A DNA stretch of 12,200 nt from Nitrospina sp. (GCA_004357435.1 SMVS01000120.1:1-12200), one strand, 5' to 3'. Counted from the stretch's first letter, positions 1 through 6,292 are shown. The notes: a model not told the origin generated them from the letters alone. Translations and numbers: made by a program.

Positions 1-485
1 TGCATCGTCAATTCTTTCAGGCTGACAGGTTTGACATCGCTTTCCTTGATACTTTGGCTGGCCGCGGCCAACGCCTTGGCGCTGGTGTAATTCTCGCTGA
101 TGATCTTCAGCAGTTCCGGCACGTTGCCAAAAGCCAGCTTCTTGGATTCAGGAACCGCCGGTATCTCAGGGTCGTCGCGCAAGGCCCGCTCGATATCGGC
201 ACCCAGCAGGGAACACGCCTCCGCAATAGTCAAGCCTTTCACCATGCCACACAACGTTTCACAAATTCCGACGGATACCTTGCCACCGTAAGCAAAAAAC
301 TTGGCGCTGTAGATCCGGTCTTCCTCGACATCCACCAGCCAATACAGTTTCATATCCTTGAATTTGGCTTCCACCAAAGCCATGCCCTTCTCGGCGGCTT
401 CTTCCTGATAATAGGCGCCCCGGTTTTTAGGCTGGGAAGCGGCGGATTCAAATTTAACGGAAAATGTTTCTTCAATAACAGACAT
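1..485 (-). CDS. NifU_N/IscU-like domain protein, 3' part beyond window
   Basis: The ATG at 485-483 is preceded by a good Shine-Dalgarno (GAGGG, 7 bases upstream). 161 codons are visible and the frame is still open at the window edge, so the C-terminus is missing. Residues about 30-130 have the pattern of the NifU N-terminal/IscU scaffold fold: a beta strand (MKLYWLVDV), a second strand leading into FFAYGGKVSVG, then the helix ETLCGMVKGLTIAEAC and a short ADIERAL segment. In true scaffolds the first ligand sits in a CGD motif and the second in FGC. Here the equivalent places hold no Cys (the FGC position reads YGG). The cysteines present, C75, C79 and C91, are elsewhere. It may therefore be a degenerate or repurposed scaffold-like domain rather than a working Fe-S scaffold. 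The family call is pattern recognition only; the role is unknown. Confidence 0.6.
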   Translation of the reverse strand, partial: MSVIEETFSVKFESAASQPKNRGAYYQEEAAEKGMALVEAKFKDMKLYWLVDVEEDRIYSAKFFAYGGKVSVGICETLCGMVKGLTIAEACSLLGADIERALRDDPEIPAVPESKKLAFGNVPELLKIISENYTSAKALAAASQSIKESDVKPVSLKELTM

Positions 486-633
486 GATTTATTCCCTCAA
501 AACTTCAATTATTTAAGGTATAGGCCCTAAGGGGAAAAACACAGCGCCACGCTCTGGAAACTGATCTCATCTTATATCAAAAGAGTCTGGGCAGATGAAT
601 AATATACCATTTATTAGGTTCCTCCACTGTATT

Positions 634-801
634 TTAGATGCAGGTGGGGCCGTAAAGTTGCTCTAAATCAGTGAAATAAGCCGCTTTTTCGGTTTGAGGA
701 GCCGCTCGCCTCACCATTTCCGCAATATCCACCCCACCGGGAGCATGAAGTCCGGTGGGTTTAAACCAAAAGGTTCCGATAGGCCCAGCAACACTTAGTG
801 G
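634..801 (-). pseudogene. Protein-like open frame without a start, possible gene remnant
   Basis: Reading the minus strand from just after an in-frame TGA (804-802) to the TAA at 636-634 gives 55 codons that look like protein (for example GTFWFKPTGLHAPGGVD and AAYFTDLEQLYGPTCI). No ATG, GTG or TTG occurs in its first 30 or so codons, and no ribosome-binding site is visible. It begins where the CDP-alcohol phosphatidyltransferase ends, in a different frame. It may be the 3' scrap of a fourth gene of that operon, or a chance open frame. I do not recognise the family. Confidence 0.3.
733..759. repeat. Perfect 8-bp inverted repeat, 11-base loop
   Basis: CCCACCGG (733-740) and CCGGTGGG (752-759) can form a GC-rich hairpin just downstream of the minus-strand lipid operon. 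No T-run follows on the minus strand, so it is not a classic intrinsic terminator. It could still pause polymerase or protect the mRNA end. It lies inside the possible remnant frame. Confidence 0.35.
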
Positions 802-1496
802 TCAAGAGTGGGACTTTTTTCATTTGAAGCTCTCCTGAGCCATCGTGTTCCCCCTGCGATGAGCGCATACAGGTGGCTGGCCAGGAAGCAAAAGGCGATG
901 ATGGGCGCTGTCAAAGGCACCCACCAGGCGATCAGCAAGGAAACATTTACCAACCCGATGGCCGTGGCCGATTTGGCCAGACTTCTTATCAGATAAGGCA
1001 TGGGGAGGGGCGCCAGCATGGAAATGGAGTTTAGAAGCATCACGGATATTAAAATTGGTGCTGGGGCAAATTCAAAATAATTGGCCGCCAGAAGCACTAA
1101 CAGCAGGTGCCGCATCAGTTCGTTGGTGGGCGATCCGGCGCTGATTTTTTCAGTAGGAATTAACCGGGAGGTGACCCGCAGGAGAATCGCGACCACCGCC
1201 ACCAAGCTGACTATGCTTGGGACCACACCGTAGTGAATGCCAATGGCCATGACAATTATTATGTGAGCGACGGCATCGCAAACATTGTCCAATGCCGCCC
1301 CAAAATCACTCTTGAGATTCAGCTTGGTGGCCAGGATGCCATCGAGATCATCCATGATATTGTTGTAGATGATCAAGGGGATCAAATATTGAAACCCGCC
1401 TTCAAAAAAGAGGAGGGTGAGGGGTAGAACTCCGAGCAGGGAAACAATATTGGGCAGGTTTTTGTATAAGAACATCCGCGTGGACGGACTCTTCAT
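795..1496 (-). CDS. CDP-alcohol phosphatidyltransferase family membrane enzyme
   Basis: 233 residues. These enzymes move a phosphoryl-alcohol group from a CDP-linked donor to an acceptor alcohol inside the membrane. The family motif DxxDGxxARx8Gx3Dx3D is present as D49, D52, G53, A56, G66, D70 and D74, which are the metal- and CDP-binding residues. The usual Arg after A56 is Thr57. Six or so hydrophobic segments span about residues 16-31, 36-47, 76-95, 127-140, 143-160 and 178-208, as expected for the fold. The ATG overlaps the stop of the upstream methyltransferase by four bases (ATGA), so the two are translationally coupled. With a cytidylyltransferase two genes upstream, its donor is probably the CDP compound made by that enzyme. 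The exact donor and acceptor cannot be read from sequence; a standard phosphatidylglycerophosphate or phosphatidylserine synthase is less likely in this setting. Confidence 0.85.
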   Translation of the reverse strand: MKSPSTRMFLYKNLPNIVSLLGVLPLTLLFFEGGFQYLIPLIIYNNIMDDLDGILATKLNLKSDFGAALDNVCDAVAHIIIVMAIGIHYGVVPSIVSLVAVVAILLRVTSRLIPTEKISAGSPTNELMRHLLLVLLAANYFEFAPAPILISVMLLNSISMLAPLPMPYLIRSLAKSATAIGLVNVSLLIAWWVPLTAPIIAFCFLASHLYALIAGGTRWLRRASNEKSPTLDH

Positions 1497-2371
1497 TGGC
1501 TGACGGGGCTCGTCGTGCCGCCGGGCGGCGATTGCGGGCCGGGACGAACCAGAAAAAAATGGTTGGTCAGTTCAGGGAAATCCACCCCCATTGCCGAAGG
1601 CATGCGCGTTATCCAGGGATGGCCCAAACGCAAACCCCAATAGGTCAGATGGCCTACCGCGGCAACGATCAGCAGGTTTCTGGATACGTTCGCCTGCCAT
1701 TTCCTGATAAGCTCACAACCCATCTGCATGAGAATATACGGTACGTTTAAATATGTTTGAGCCACGCTCAAACCGCATCGGTGGAACAGGCTGAGATAAA
1801 TCGGGACGGAACGGTAAACCGCCTGGTAATCCCCTTCCCGCGTGAGAGTACCCGCGCGTACAGTGGTTTCCCGGCACAGGATTATACCTTCCGGGGTAAG
1901 CCATGATTTCAGTTTCTGCAACAATGCGACCACATCATTTTCATTGAGATACATCAATAGCCCACCGAGGAAAATGAGTGAAAATCGGCCTTCGGGTTCA
2001 AAAGACAATACGTCGTCATGGATGGCAGTGAAATTACTGTACGAGGAACAACGCCGCATCATGCTCTCATACAACAGTGCGCTGGCTTCGACGGCCACGA
2101 CCTGCTTGAATTGCGGCGCAAAGTATTCGGCCCAATAGCCGACGCCGCTTCCCAAATCCAAGACGGCGCCCGTGGCATCCACCTTGGCGGTGCGGATCAG
2201 TTGTTGCACGATGACCCTCTCGGCGTCGAAACGAAAACGCCCGGCGCTGGCAGGAAAACCAAAACCCTCCATCATATAGGGACCCATGATGGAGGGTTTT
2301 ACCTTCTTCCAATAGCGGTTAACAACCGAATAATCCAGTTTACCGGCATCCGTATGGGGTTCACCATTCAT
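1493..2371 (-). CDS. Class I SAM-dependent methyltransferase
   Basis: 292 residues from the ATG at 2371. An in-frame TTG at 2413 would add 14 residues, but it has no Shine-Dalgarno and would run through a string of eight C, so I prefer the ATG. Motif I for SAM binding is VLDLGSGVGYW (residues 70-80), followed by the acidic residue ending strand 2 (VVAVEAS, E95) and HDDV (118-121) before strand 4 (FSLIFLGGLLMYL). This is the normal Rossmann methyltransferase order. The C-terminal third (about 190-280) has hydrophobic stretches and no motif I recognise; it may bind substrate or touch the membrane. It sits between the cytidylyltransferase and the CDP-alcohol transferase, so a likely substrate is the head group or its lipid/glycan product. 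The substrate is inference only. Confidence 0.85.
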   Translation of the reverse strand: MNGEPHTDAGKLDYSVVNRYWKKVKPSIMGPYMMEGFGFPASAGRFRFDAERVIVQQLIRTAKVDATGAVLDLGSGVGYWAEYFAPQFKQVVAVEASALLYESMMRRCSSYSNFTAIHDDVLSFEPEGRFSLIFLGGLLMYLNENDVVALLQKLKSWLTPEGIILCRETTVRAGTLTREGDYQAVYRSVPIYLSLFHRCGLSVAQTYLNVPYILMQMGCELIRKWQANVSRNLLIVAAVGHLTYWGLRLGHPWITRMPSAMGVDFPELTNHFFLVRPGPQSPPGGTTSPVSQ

Positions 2372-2443
2372 CTGAGGAATTCGCTCTTTTAAATAAGGGG
2401 GGGGATGGGCCAAAAATAAAACGCCAGAGTCAAAATACCCGGT

Positions 2444-3217
2444 TTAGCAGACTTCGGAGCGCGTGTCGGTCTCCCCCAGGATACGTTCAGCATTCACCAG
2501 ATCGGTAGGGGTGTCAATTTCATACCAGAACTCAGGATCAAAGAAAACACCCTTCATGGAAAGACTGCCATCGGCTATCATCTCTTTGAAGACCACCTCG
2601 TAATACTCGTTCACCTTGCCGGAAGAGATATAAAGCCCCAACCGTTCGACGACCCGGCGCCACGACGCATTCGATAAGCTGTATATATTGACTGTCTTGT
2701 AGCCCGTACCTTCTACAAATCCATTACTGCCCATCCCAAAGGCGGTGACCCGGTTCAAAGAGTCCATGGTTACCGTGGTGCCATTCATCCACGGTTGCTG
2801 ATAGGAAATGGCAATTCGGTCTGGATTGAGCAGGCCCTCCAGTTGCGAGCTTTCAAATACCAGGTCACTTTCCACCAAAAGAAAGGATTCCCGGATTTTT
2901 TTCCGCGCCAGCCACAAGGAATAGATATTGTTGGTGGTTTGAAAAAGCGGGTTGGTGACAAATTCTATGGTAAGATCCCCACCATATTCGTTCACGAACC
3001 TGCGGATGCAATGGTCCAAATAACCCACCACGATAACCAACCGCTTGAATCCGTTATCACAGAGGTTGTCAATCAACCGCTCAAGTATGGTGATCCCATT
3101 GATTTCAATAAGGCATTTGGGCATAGAATCGGTCAAGGGCTGTAGACGGTGGCCTTTGCCAGCGGCCAGCAACAACGCTGTGGTAATAGGATTCCCATTG
3201 AAATGACTGTTATTCAT
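2444..3217 (-). CDS. Nucleotidyltransferase, LicC/PntC-type CTP:phosphoalcohol cytidylyltransferase
   Basis: 257 residues. The N-terminal signature LLAAGKGHRLQPLT with PKCL (residues 16-36) is the nucleotide-binding loop of the sugar-phosphate/choline-phosphate nucleotidyltransferases. TTNNIYSLW (94-102), ESDLVF (116-121, the metal-binding Asp), KVNEYYEVVF (201-210) and WYEIDTPTDL (231-240) fit best with the phosphocholine / 2-aminoethylphosphonate cytidylyltransferase branch rather than glucose-1-phosphate enzymes. The expected product is a CDP-alcohol or CDP-phosphonate, which the downstream CDP-alcohol transferase could use. The start at 3217 has GGAG four bases upstream; another ATG at 3221 leads to a stop after three codons. 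First gene of the minus-strand unit. The exact alcohol (choline, ethanolamine, aminoethylphosphonate, inositol) is not determined. Confidence 0.85.
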   Translation of the reverse strand: MNNSHFNGNPITTALLLAAGKGHRLQPLTDSMPKCLIEINGITILERLIDNLCDNGFKRLVIVVGYLDHCIRRFVNEYGGDLTIEFVTNPLFQTTNNIYSLWLARKKIRESFLLVESDLVFESSQLEGLLNPDRIAISYQQPWMNGTTVTMDSLNRVTAFGMGSNGFVEGTGYKTVNIYSLSNASWRRVVERLGLYISSGKVNEYYEVVFKEMIADGSLSMKGVFFDPEFWYEIDTPTDLVNAERILGETDTRSEVC

Positions 3218-3593
3218 TCATCTCCAGGTGAAAGGTTTGATGACACTGTATTGGGGGAAAGACCTAATTATTTCTGGGAGGGGGACAGCAGAAATATAGT
3301 TAATGATTGAATTTAAAAGTTTTTCCCGAGAGGCCGCAATCATAGATCAAAATGGGATGGGTGTCTATATGTATTCCACAATATATTCTTATAGGCAAAT
3401 TCCCATATTTTATCTCTTCGGCCCAGCCCTTTTGAATCCAGCACCTGATTTGAGCTTATTCCAATATTCGACTGCACAATTTCAGTAAAAAAGGTATAAT
3501 TCGCTTGAATCAAGTGCATCTAAAAGAGACCCAAAGCAGCCACCACACAGGCTCTTGAATAGTTTGACCTGAACGCCATATAAAGGATGGATC
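3218..3593. other. Divergent intergenic region between cytidylyltransferase and moaA
   Basis: 375 bases without a convincing gene. It separates two divergently transcribed units and is rich in A+T, so promoters for both are expected. The only near-consensus box I can point to is TATAAT at 3495-3500 on the plus strand. A 61-codon open frame at 3303-3488 has no ribosome-binding site and no recognisable content. Confidence 0.5.
3495..3500 (+). promoter_or_regulatory. Putative -10 box for moaA
   Basis: A perfect TATAAT lies about 94 bases before the moaA ATG. No good -35 is visible at 16-18 bases (CTGCAC at 3472-3477 is poor), so the promoter may depend on an activator. Transcription would start near 3507, giving a leader of about 87 bases. 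It contains a short CTTGA/TCAAG dyad, and I could not match it to the Moco riboswitch. Confidence 0.35.
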
Positions 3594-4607
3594 ATGTCAG
3601 TTCTCACTGAAAATAACAGACCGCAATTGATGGATGGCATGGGCCGGACCATTGTGAACCTGAGGATTTCCGTCACCGACCGTTGCAATTTCCGCTGTAC
3701 CTACTGCATGCCCGCGGACAATGTGGAATTCATGGACCGCGACAAACTCCTCACCTTTGAGGAGATCACCCGCATCGTTCAGGTCGTTTCCAAAATGGGT
3801 ATTTACCGCCTGCGTTTGACCGGCGGCGAACCGTTACTCCGCAAGAGCCTGCCGGTGTTGGTGGCAATGCTGGCCGCAGTCGAAGGCATCGAAGACGTTG
3901 CCATGACCACCAACGCCTTTTTCCTGAAACAACAGGCCCAATCGCTGAAAGACGCCGGCCTCAAACGGCTGAACATCAGCCTGGATGCGCTCGATCAGGA
4001 TAAATTCACCGAAGTCAACCGCCGCGATTGCCTCACCCAAGTGCTGGAAGGCATCGCCGAAGCCCGGAGGGTGGGATTTAAATCAATTAAAATCAATGCA
4101 GTAGCGGTTAAAAACTTCTCGGAATCGGAAATCATCAAACTGGTTGAAATGGGCCGTGAGCAGGACCTTGAAGTTCGGTTCATCGAGTTCATGCCGCTCG
4201 ATGCCGATAAAATCTGGGAGCGTGGCAAGGTACTTTTTGGGCACGAAATTGTCGACATCATCAACAAAAAGTACCCTTTGGAACCGATTAAAGACTCCTT
4301 GGAAATCGGGCCGGCCAGCGAGTACAAGTTCACCGACGGCAAAGGCAAAATCGGTATCATCACCGCGGTCAGCAACCCGTTTTGCGATTACTGCAACCGC
4401 ATTCGCATGACCGCCGATGGCAAACTCCGGACCTGCCTGTTCTCGACCAACGAGCACAATCTCAAAGAACTGATTCGTGGCGGCGCCAATGATGAGGAGA
4501 TTGAAAATAAAATCCGGGAGGCTCTGGTGATTAAAGAGCCTGGGCATAAAATCAACCTCGACGATTTTGAAAGACCCACTCGGGCCATGCACGCCATCGG
4601 CGGCTGA
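3594..4607 (+). CDS. moaA: GTP 3',8-cyclase MoaA (molybdenum cofactor biosynthesis)
   Basis: 337 residues, the usual length. MoaA is a radical-SAM enzyme that turns GTP into 3',8-cyclo-GTP, the first step of molybdopterin synthesis (with MoaC). The N-terminal cluster motif is C31-x3-C35-x2-C38 in TDRCNFRCTYCMP. TGGEP (76-80) binds SAM, and RFIEFMPLD (195-203) is typical of the family. The second, GTP-binding cluster is C264-x2-C267-x13-C281 in NPFCDYCNRIRMTADG...RTC. The protein ends in the conserved Gly-Gly (336-337). The ATG at 3594 has AAAGGA six bases upstream. No other moa, moe or mob gene is in the window, so it appears to be transcribed alone. Confidence 0.97.
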   Translation: MSVLTENNRPQLMDGMGRTIVNLRISVTDRCNFRCTYCMPADNVEFMDRDKLLTFEEITRIVQVVSKMGIYRLRLTGGEPLLRKSLPVLVAMLAAVEGIEDVAMTTNAFFLKQQAQSLKDAGLKRLNISLDALDQDKFTEVNRRDCLTQVLEGIAEARRVGFKSIKINAVAVKNFSESEIIKLVEMGREQDLEVRFIEFMPLDADKIWERGKVLFGHEIVDIINKKYPLEPIKDSLEIGPASEYKFTDGKGKIGIITAVSNPFCDYCNRIRMTADGKLRTCLFSTNEHNLKELIRGGANDEEIENKIREALVIKEPGHKINLDDFERPTRAMHAIGG

Positions 4608-4831
4608 CCGCTTTCAAATCAACCCACCTGATTGGAATCCTGCTTAGCTTGTCTTTATTACTGTAAATACTGTTGACCCTTTTTATCCCCTGCCGGGAAC
4701 GATGGACTGGTCATTATTGATATTAAATCCCTTATTTTTTTCAACGCGATTTCAGGGGCCAACACATTATGCAAATGAAAATCATTACTACCCCAAATTG
4801 GTGAATTTTTTTTGCCGCAGTTCAAATTGGA
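4608..4831. other. Intergenic stretch after moaA
   Basis: About 220 bases with no supported gene. I see no clear terminator right after moaA. A TTG-initiated 63-codon frame on the minus strand (4849-4658) lacks a ribosome-binding site and runs across the promoter of the candidate sRNA, so I do not call it. Confidence 0.4.
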
Positions 4832-4837
4832 TATAAT
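4832..4837 (+). promoter_or_regulatory. -10 box of candidate sRNA
   Basis: Perfect TATAAT in the context TTGGATATAATGG. A TTGCCG at 4812-4817 resembles a -35 but is only 14 bases away, shorter than usual. Start of transcription is expected near 4844. Confidence 0.45.
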
Positions 4838-4843
4838 GGAGAC

Positions 4844-4922
4844 AATCAAGTCTACAACTTTTATAGTTGTAACTCCTCCATATCCGGGAGTGGTTCCCCT
4901 GCCGCTCCCGGATATTTTTTTT
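4844..4922 (+). ncRNA. Candidate small RNA with unpaired anti-Shine-Dalgarno motif between two hairpins
   Basis: About 79 bases between a TATAAT box and a strong terminator, independent of any open frame. Hairpin 1 pairs TACAACT (4853-4859) with AGTTGTA (4865-4871) around a five-base loop. The linker ACTCCTCC (4872-4879) is then left single-stranded. Hairpin 2 is the terminator (4880-4915 plus T-run). Two U-G pairs in hairpin 2 exist only in plus-strand RNA, which supports this orientation. The layout of two stems flanking ACUCCUC resembles cyanobacterial Yfr1 in architecture. ACUCCUCC can pair with GGAGG ribosome-binding sites, so a role in repressing translation is plausible. Alternative: the terminated leader of larE, whose ATG is 61 bases downstream. 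Confidence 0.55.
4880..4922 (+). terminator. Strong intrinsic terminator upstream of larE
   Basis: ATATCCGGGAG (4880-4890) pairs with CTCCCGGATAT (4905-4915). The stem continues inward with TGGT (4891-4894) against GCCG (4901-4904), two of those pairs being U-G, leaving a six-base loop TCCCCT. A run of T follows directly (4915-4922). About 15 base pairs plus the U-tract make this unambiguous as a terminator on the plus strand. Confidence 0.9.
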
Positions 4923-4983
4923 CCCGCCGCTGTGGATGTGATATCTTGAACCCGAACGGTGAACCCTTTGCAAAACCATCGGC

Positions 4984-5826
4984 ATGTCCTCCAACGAAAA
5001 ATTTAAAAAGCTGGAATCTTTGTTTCACGAAATGGACCGCGTGGCGGTTGCTTTTTCGGGCGGTGTCGACAGCACGCTGGTACTGGCGGTCGCCCGCCGG
5101 GTGCTGGGCGATGGGGTTTTAGCGGTCACCGCGCAATCGCCGAGCCTGCCGCAAAGAGAACTGCAGTCGACTAAAATTATCGCTCAAACTCTGGGCGCGG
5201 AGCACCTGATTATTCAGACCGCAGAACTGACCAATCCCCAATACGCCAGCAATCCGGTCAATCGTTGTTACCATTGCAAATCTGAATTGTATGACCGTCT
5301 GCAAAAGGTCATCGCGCAACGCAACATTTCCTTCATGGTCAACGGCACCAATGTCGATGATCTGGGCGACCATCGTCCCGGGTTGCAAGCGGCGCAAGAA
5401 GCCAACGTGAGGAGTCCGTTGTGCGAGGCGGGATTCAGCAAACAGGAGGTGCGCGAGTGGTCCCGGAAATTGAATCTTCCCACTTGGGACAAACCCGCGA
5501 TGCCCTGCCTGTCGTCACGGATTCCCTATGGCCAGCCCGTCACTCTCGAAAAATTATCCATGATCGAGCAGGCGGAGGATTTTTTAATATCTCTTGGATA
5601 CCGCCAGCTCAGAGTCCGCCATCACGGAGACATGGCCCGCATTGAGTTGCCCCTTGAGGATTTAGCCGGGTTTTTTTCAGCAGGGCATGCCGCCGCCGCG
5701 CAGTCGCGGCTCAAACAGATTGGGTTTCAATTCGTCACGGTGGACATGCAGGGATTCCGCTCGGGAAGTTTGAATGAAGTTTTAAATGCAACTGATCGGA
5801 AAGGGTTCGCCCATGTTTCATTTTGA
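4984..5826 (+). CDS. larE: LarE, ATP-dependent sacrificial sulfur transferase (nickel-pincer cofactor)
   Basis: 280 residues, normal for LarE. LarE adenylates the carboxylates of pyridinium-dicarboxylate mononucleotide and inserts sulfur, an early step towards the nickel-pincer nucleotide of lactate racemase-type enzymes. The PP-loop AFSGGVDSTLV (residues 23-33) binds ATP. RCYHCKSELY (94-103), NGTNVDDLGDHRPGL (120-134) and WDKPAMPCLSSRIPYG (168-183) are family signatures. C175 in the last motif lies where the sacrificial cysteine (C176 in the Lactobacillus plantarum enzyme) is expected. Only this one Cys is there, with no CxxC, suggesting the sacrificial single-turnover type, though that is inference. 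The ATG has only a weak ribosome-binding site. larA, larB and larC are not in the window. The stop overlaps the start of a small membrane protein gene. Confidence 0.95.
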   Translation: MSSNEKFKKLESLFHEMDRVAVAFSGGVDSTLVLAVARRVLGDGVLAVTAQSPSLPQRELQSTKIIAQTLGAEHLIIQTAELTNPQYASNPVNRCYHCKSELYDRLQKVIAQRNISFMVNGTNVDDLGDHRPGLQAAQEANVRSPLCEAGFSKQEVREWSRKLNLPTWDKPAMPCLSSRIPYGQPVTLEKLSMIEQAEDFLISLGYRQLRVRHHGDMARIELPLEDLAGFFSAGHAAAAQSRLKQIGFQFVTVDMQGFRSGSLNEVLNATDRKGFAHVSF

Positions 5827-6046
5827 ACTGAGACCGGAAGTCAGGAAGGCATTGAAAAACCCAGAACTGTTTTGCAAGGGAATGGATACGCTCCATTGGG
5901 GATTGATCATCGCGATGTCGGGAGTGGCCTTGATGATGATCCTTTTTTTTAAAGATCCAGAAAACGTATTGCACCCCACCTGGTTGCTGTTCACCGGGCT
6001 GGGGCTTTGCGCCTGGGGGGAATGGCAGAAGTACCGCGCCAAATAG
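5813..6046 (+). CDS. Small two-helix membrane protein, unknown function
   Basis: 77 residues from the ATG at 5813, which has GGAAAGGG about eight bases upstream. It overlaps the end of larE by 14 bases in another frame, so the two are co-transcribed and probably coupled. An upstream ATG at 5786 would add nine residues but is less well placed. The sequence has a charged N-terminus (residues 5-25), a hydrophobic helix LHWGLIIAMSGVALMMILFF (27-46), a short turn KDPENVLHPT, and a second helix around 56-70 ending in WGEWQKYRAK. The basic C-terminus suggests a helical hairpin with both ends in the cytoplasm. I do not recognise the family. A link to LarE is suggested only by the overlap. Confidence 0.7.
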   Translation: MFHFELRPEVRKALKNPELFCKGMDTLHWGLIIAMSGVALMMILFFKDPENVLHPTWLLFTGLGLCAWGEWQKYRAK

Positions 6047-6062
6047 CGGAACGTCGCGCACC

Positions 6063-6095
6063 AAAAAAGACCGTTCAGGACTTTGCCCGGAACGG
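6063..6095 (-). terminator. Intrinsic terminator on minus strand
   Basis: Reading the minus strand, CCGTTC (6095-6090) pairs with GAACGG (6076-6071). The stem continues past one mismatch with GGGC/GTCC around an AAA loop. TCTTTTTT follows (6070-6063). It would end transcripts coming from proC or from the candidate RNA just upstream, and faces the convergent plus-strand larE unit. Confidence 0.8.
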
Positions 6096-6219
6096 CCCCC
6101 GTCTCAAGGGGGGGTTGCCTCACTACTCACTTAAGAGACAACCCCAACAGCGTTATAGCCTGGCAACCCGACTAACACTTACTTCTCGTGGCTATAACAG
6201 AAACTGGCTTTGCCGGCTC
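6063..6219 (-). ncRNA. Candidate structured RNA downstream of proC
   Basis: About 157 bases on the minus strand between a TTGACA box and the terminator. Stem P1: GTTATAGCC (6198-6190) with GGCTATAAC (6160-6152), extended by a U-G pair, enclosing 29 bases. Stem P2: GGGGTTGTCTC (6145-6135) with GAGGCAACCCC (6121-6111), 11 pairs including one U-G, loop of 13. In plus-strand RNA both wobble positions would be C-A mismatches, which points to the minus strand as the transcript. GGGTTGCC (6169-6162) in the P1 loop can pair perfectly with GGCAACCC (6119-6112) in the P2 arm, so a pseudoknot or alternative fold is possible. No known family was recognised. It may be a separate sRNA or a structured 3' end of the proC transcript. 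Confidence 0.5.
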
Positions 6220-6225
6220 CCAGCA

Positions 6226-6256
6226 CTAATAGGGTTCCGGTTGCCGCCGCTGTCAA
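6226..6256 (-). promoter_or_regulatory. Possible promoter for the structured RNA
   Basis: A perfect TTGACA (-35) reads on the minus strand at 6256-6251. TATTAG (6231-6226) could be the -10 with a 19-base spacer, or CTATTA with 18. The spacer is a little long, so strength is uncertain. Transcription would begin near 6219 with GGGAG. Confidence 0.4.
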
Positions 6257-6292
6257 TAATTCTATAAATATTTAAACCTTCACTACCAACGA

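Noticed and set aside
54..530. 158-codon plus-strand open frame
   Set aside because: It lies opposite the NifU_N-like gene, which has a good ribosome-binding site and family pattern; the plus-strand translation shows no domain.
2397..2404. Run of eight G as a phase-variation switch for the methyltransferase
   Set aside because: It falls upstream of the preferred ATG at 2371, so length changes would not alter the protein; it matters only if the weak TTG at 2413 is used.
3303..3488. 61-codon plus-strand open frame between the cytidylyltransferase and moaA genes
   Set aside because: No ribosome-binding site and no recognisable content; A+T-rich intergenic sequence.
3505..3593. Moco riboswitch in the moaA leader
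   Set aside because: The leader is short and I could not find the conserved helices of the Moco motif; only a small CTTGA/TCAAG dyad is present.
4083..4592. 169-codon minus-strand open frame inside moaA
   Set aside because: Antisense shadow of an unambiguous MoaA coding region.
6007..6267. 86-codon plus-strand open frame
   Set aside because: It overlaps the small membrane protein and the terminator/RNA region in another frame, has no ribosome-binding site and looks like low-complexity shadow translation.
6047..6292. c-di-GMP-I riboswitch, suggested by GGCAAAGCC-like strings on the minus strand
   Set aside because: The two-helix junction and tetraloop receptor pattern are not present, and the region is downstream of genes rather than upstream of one.
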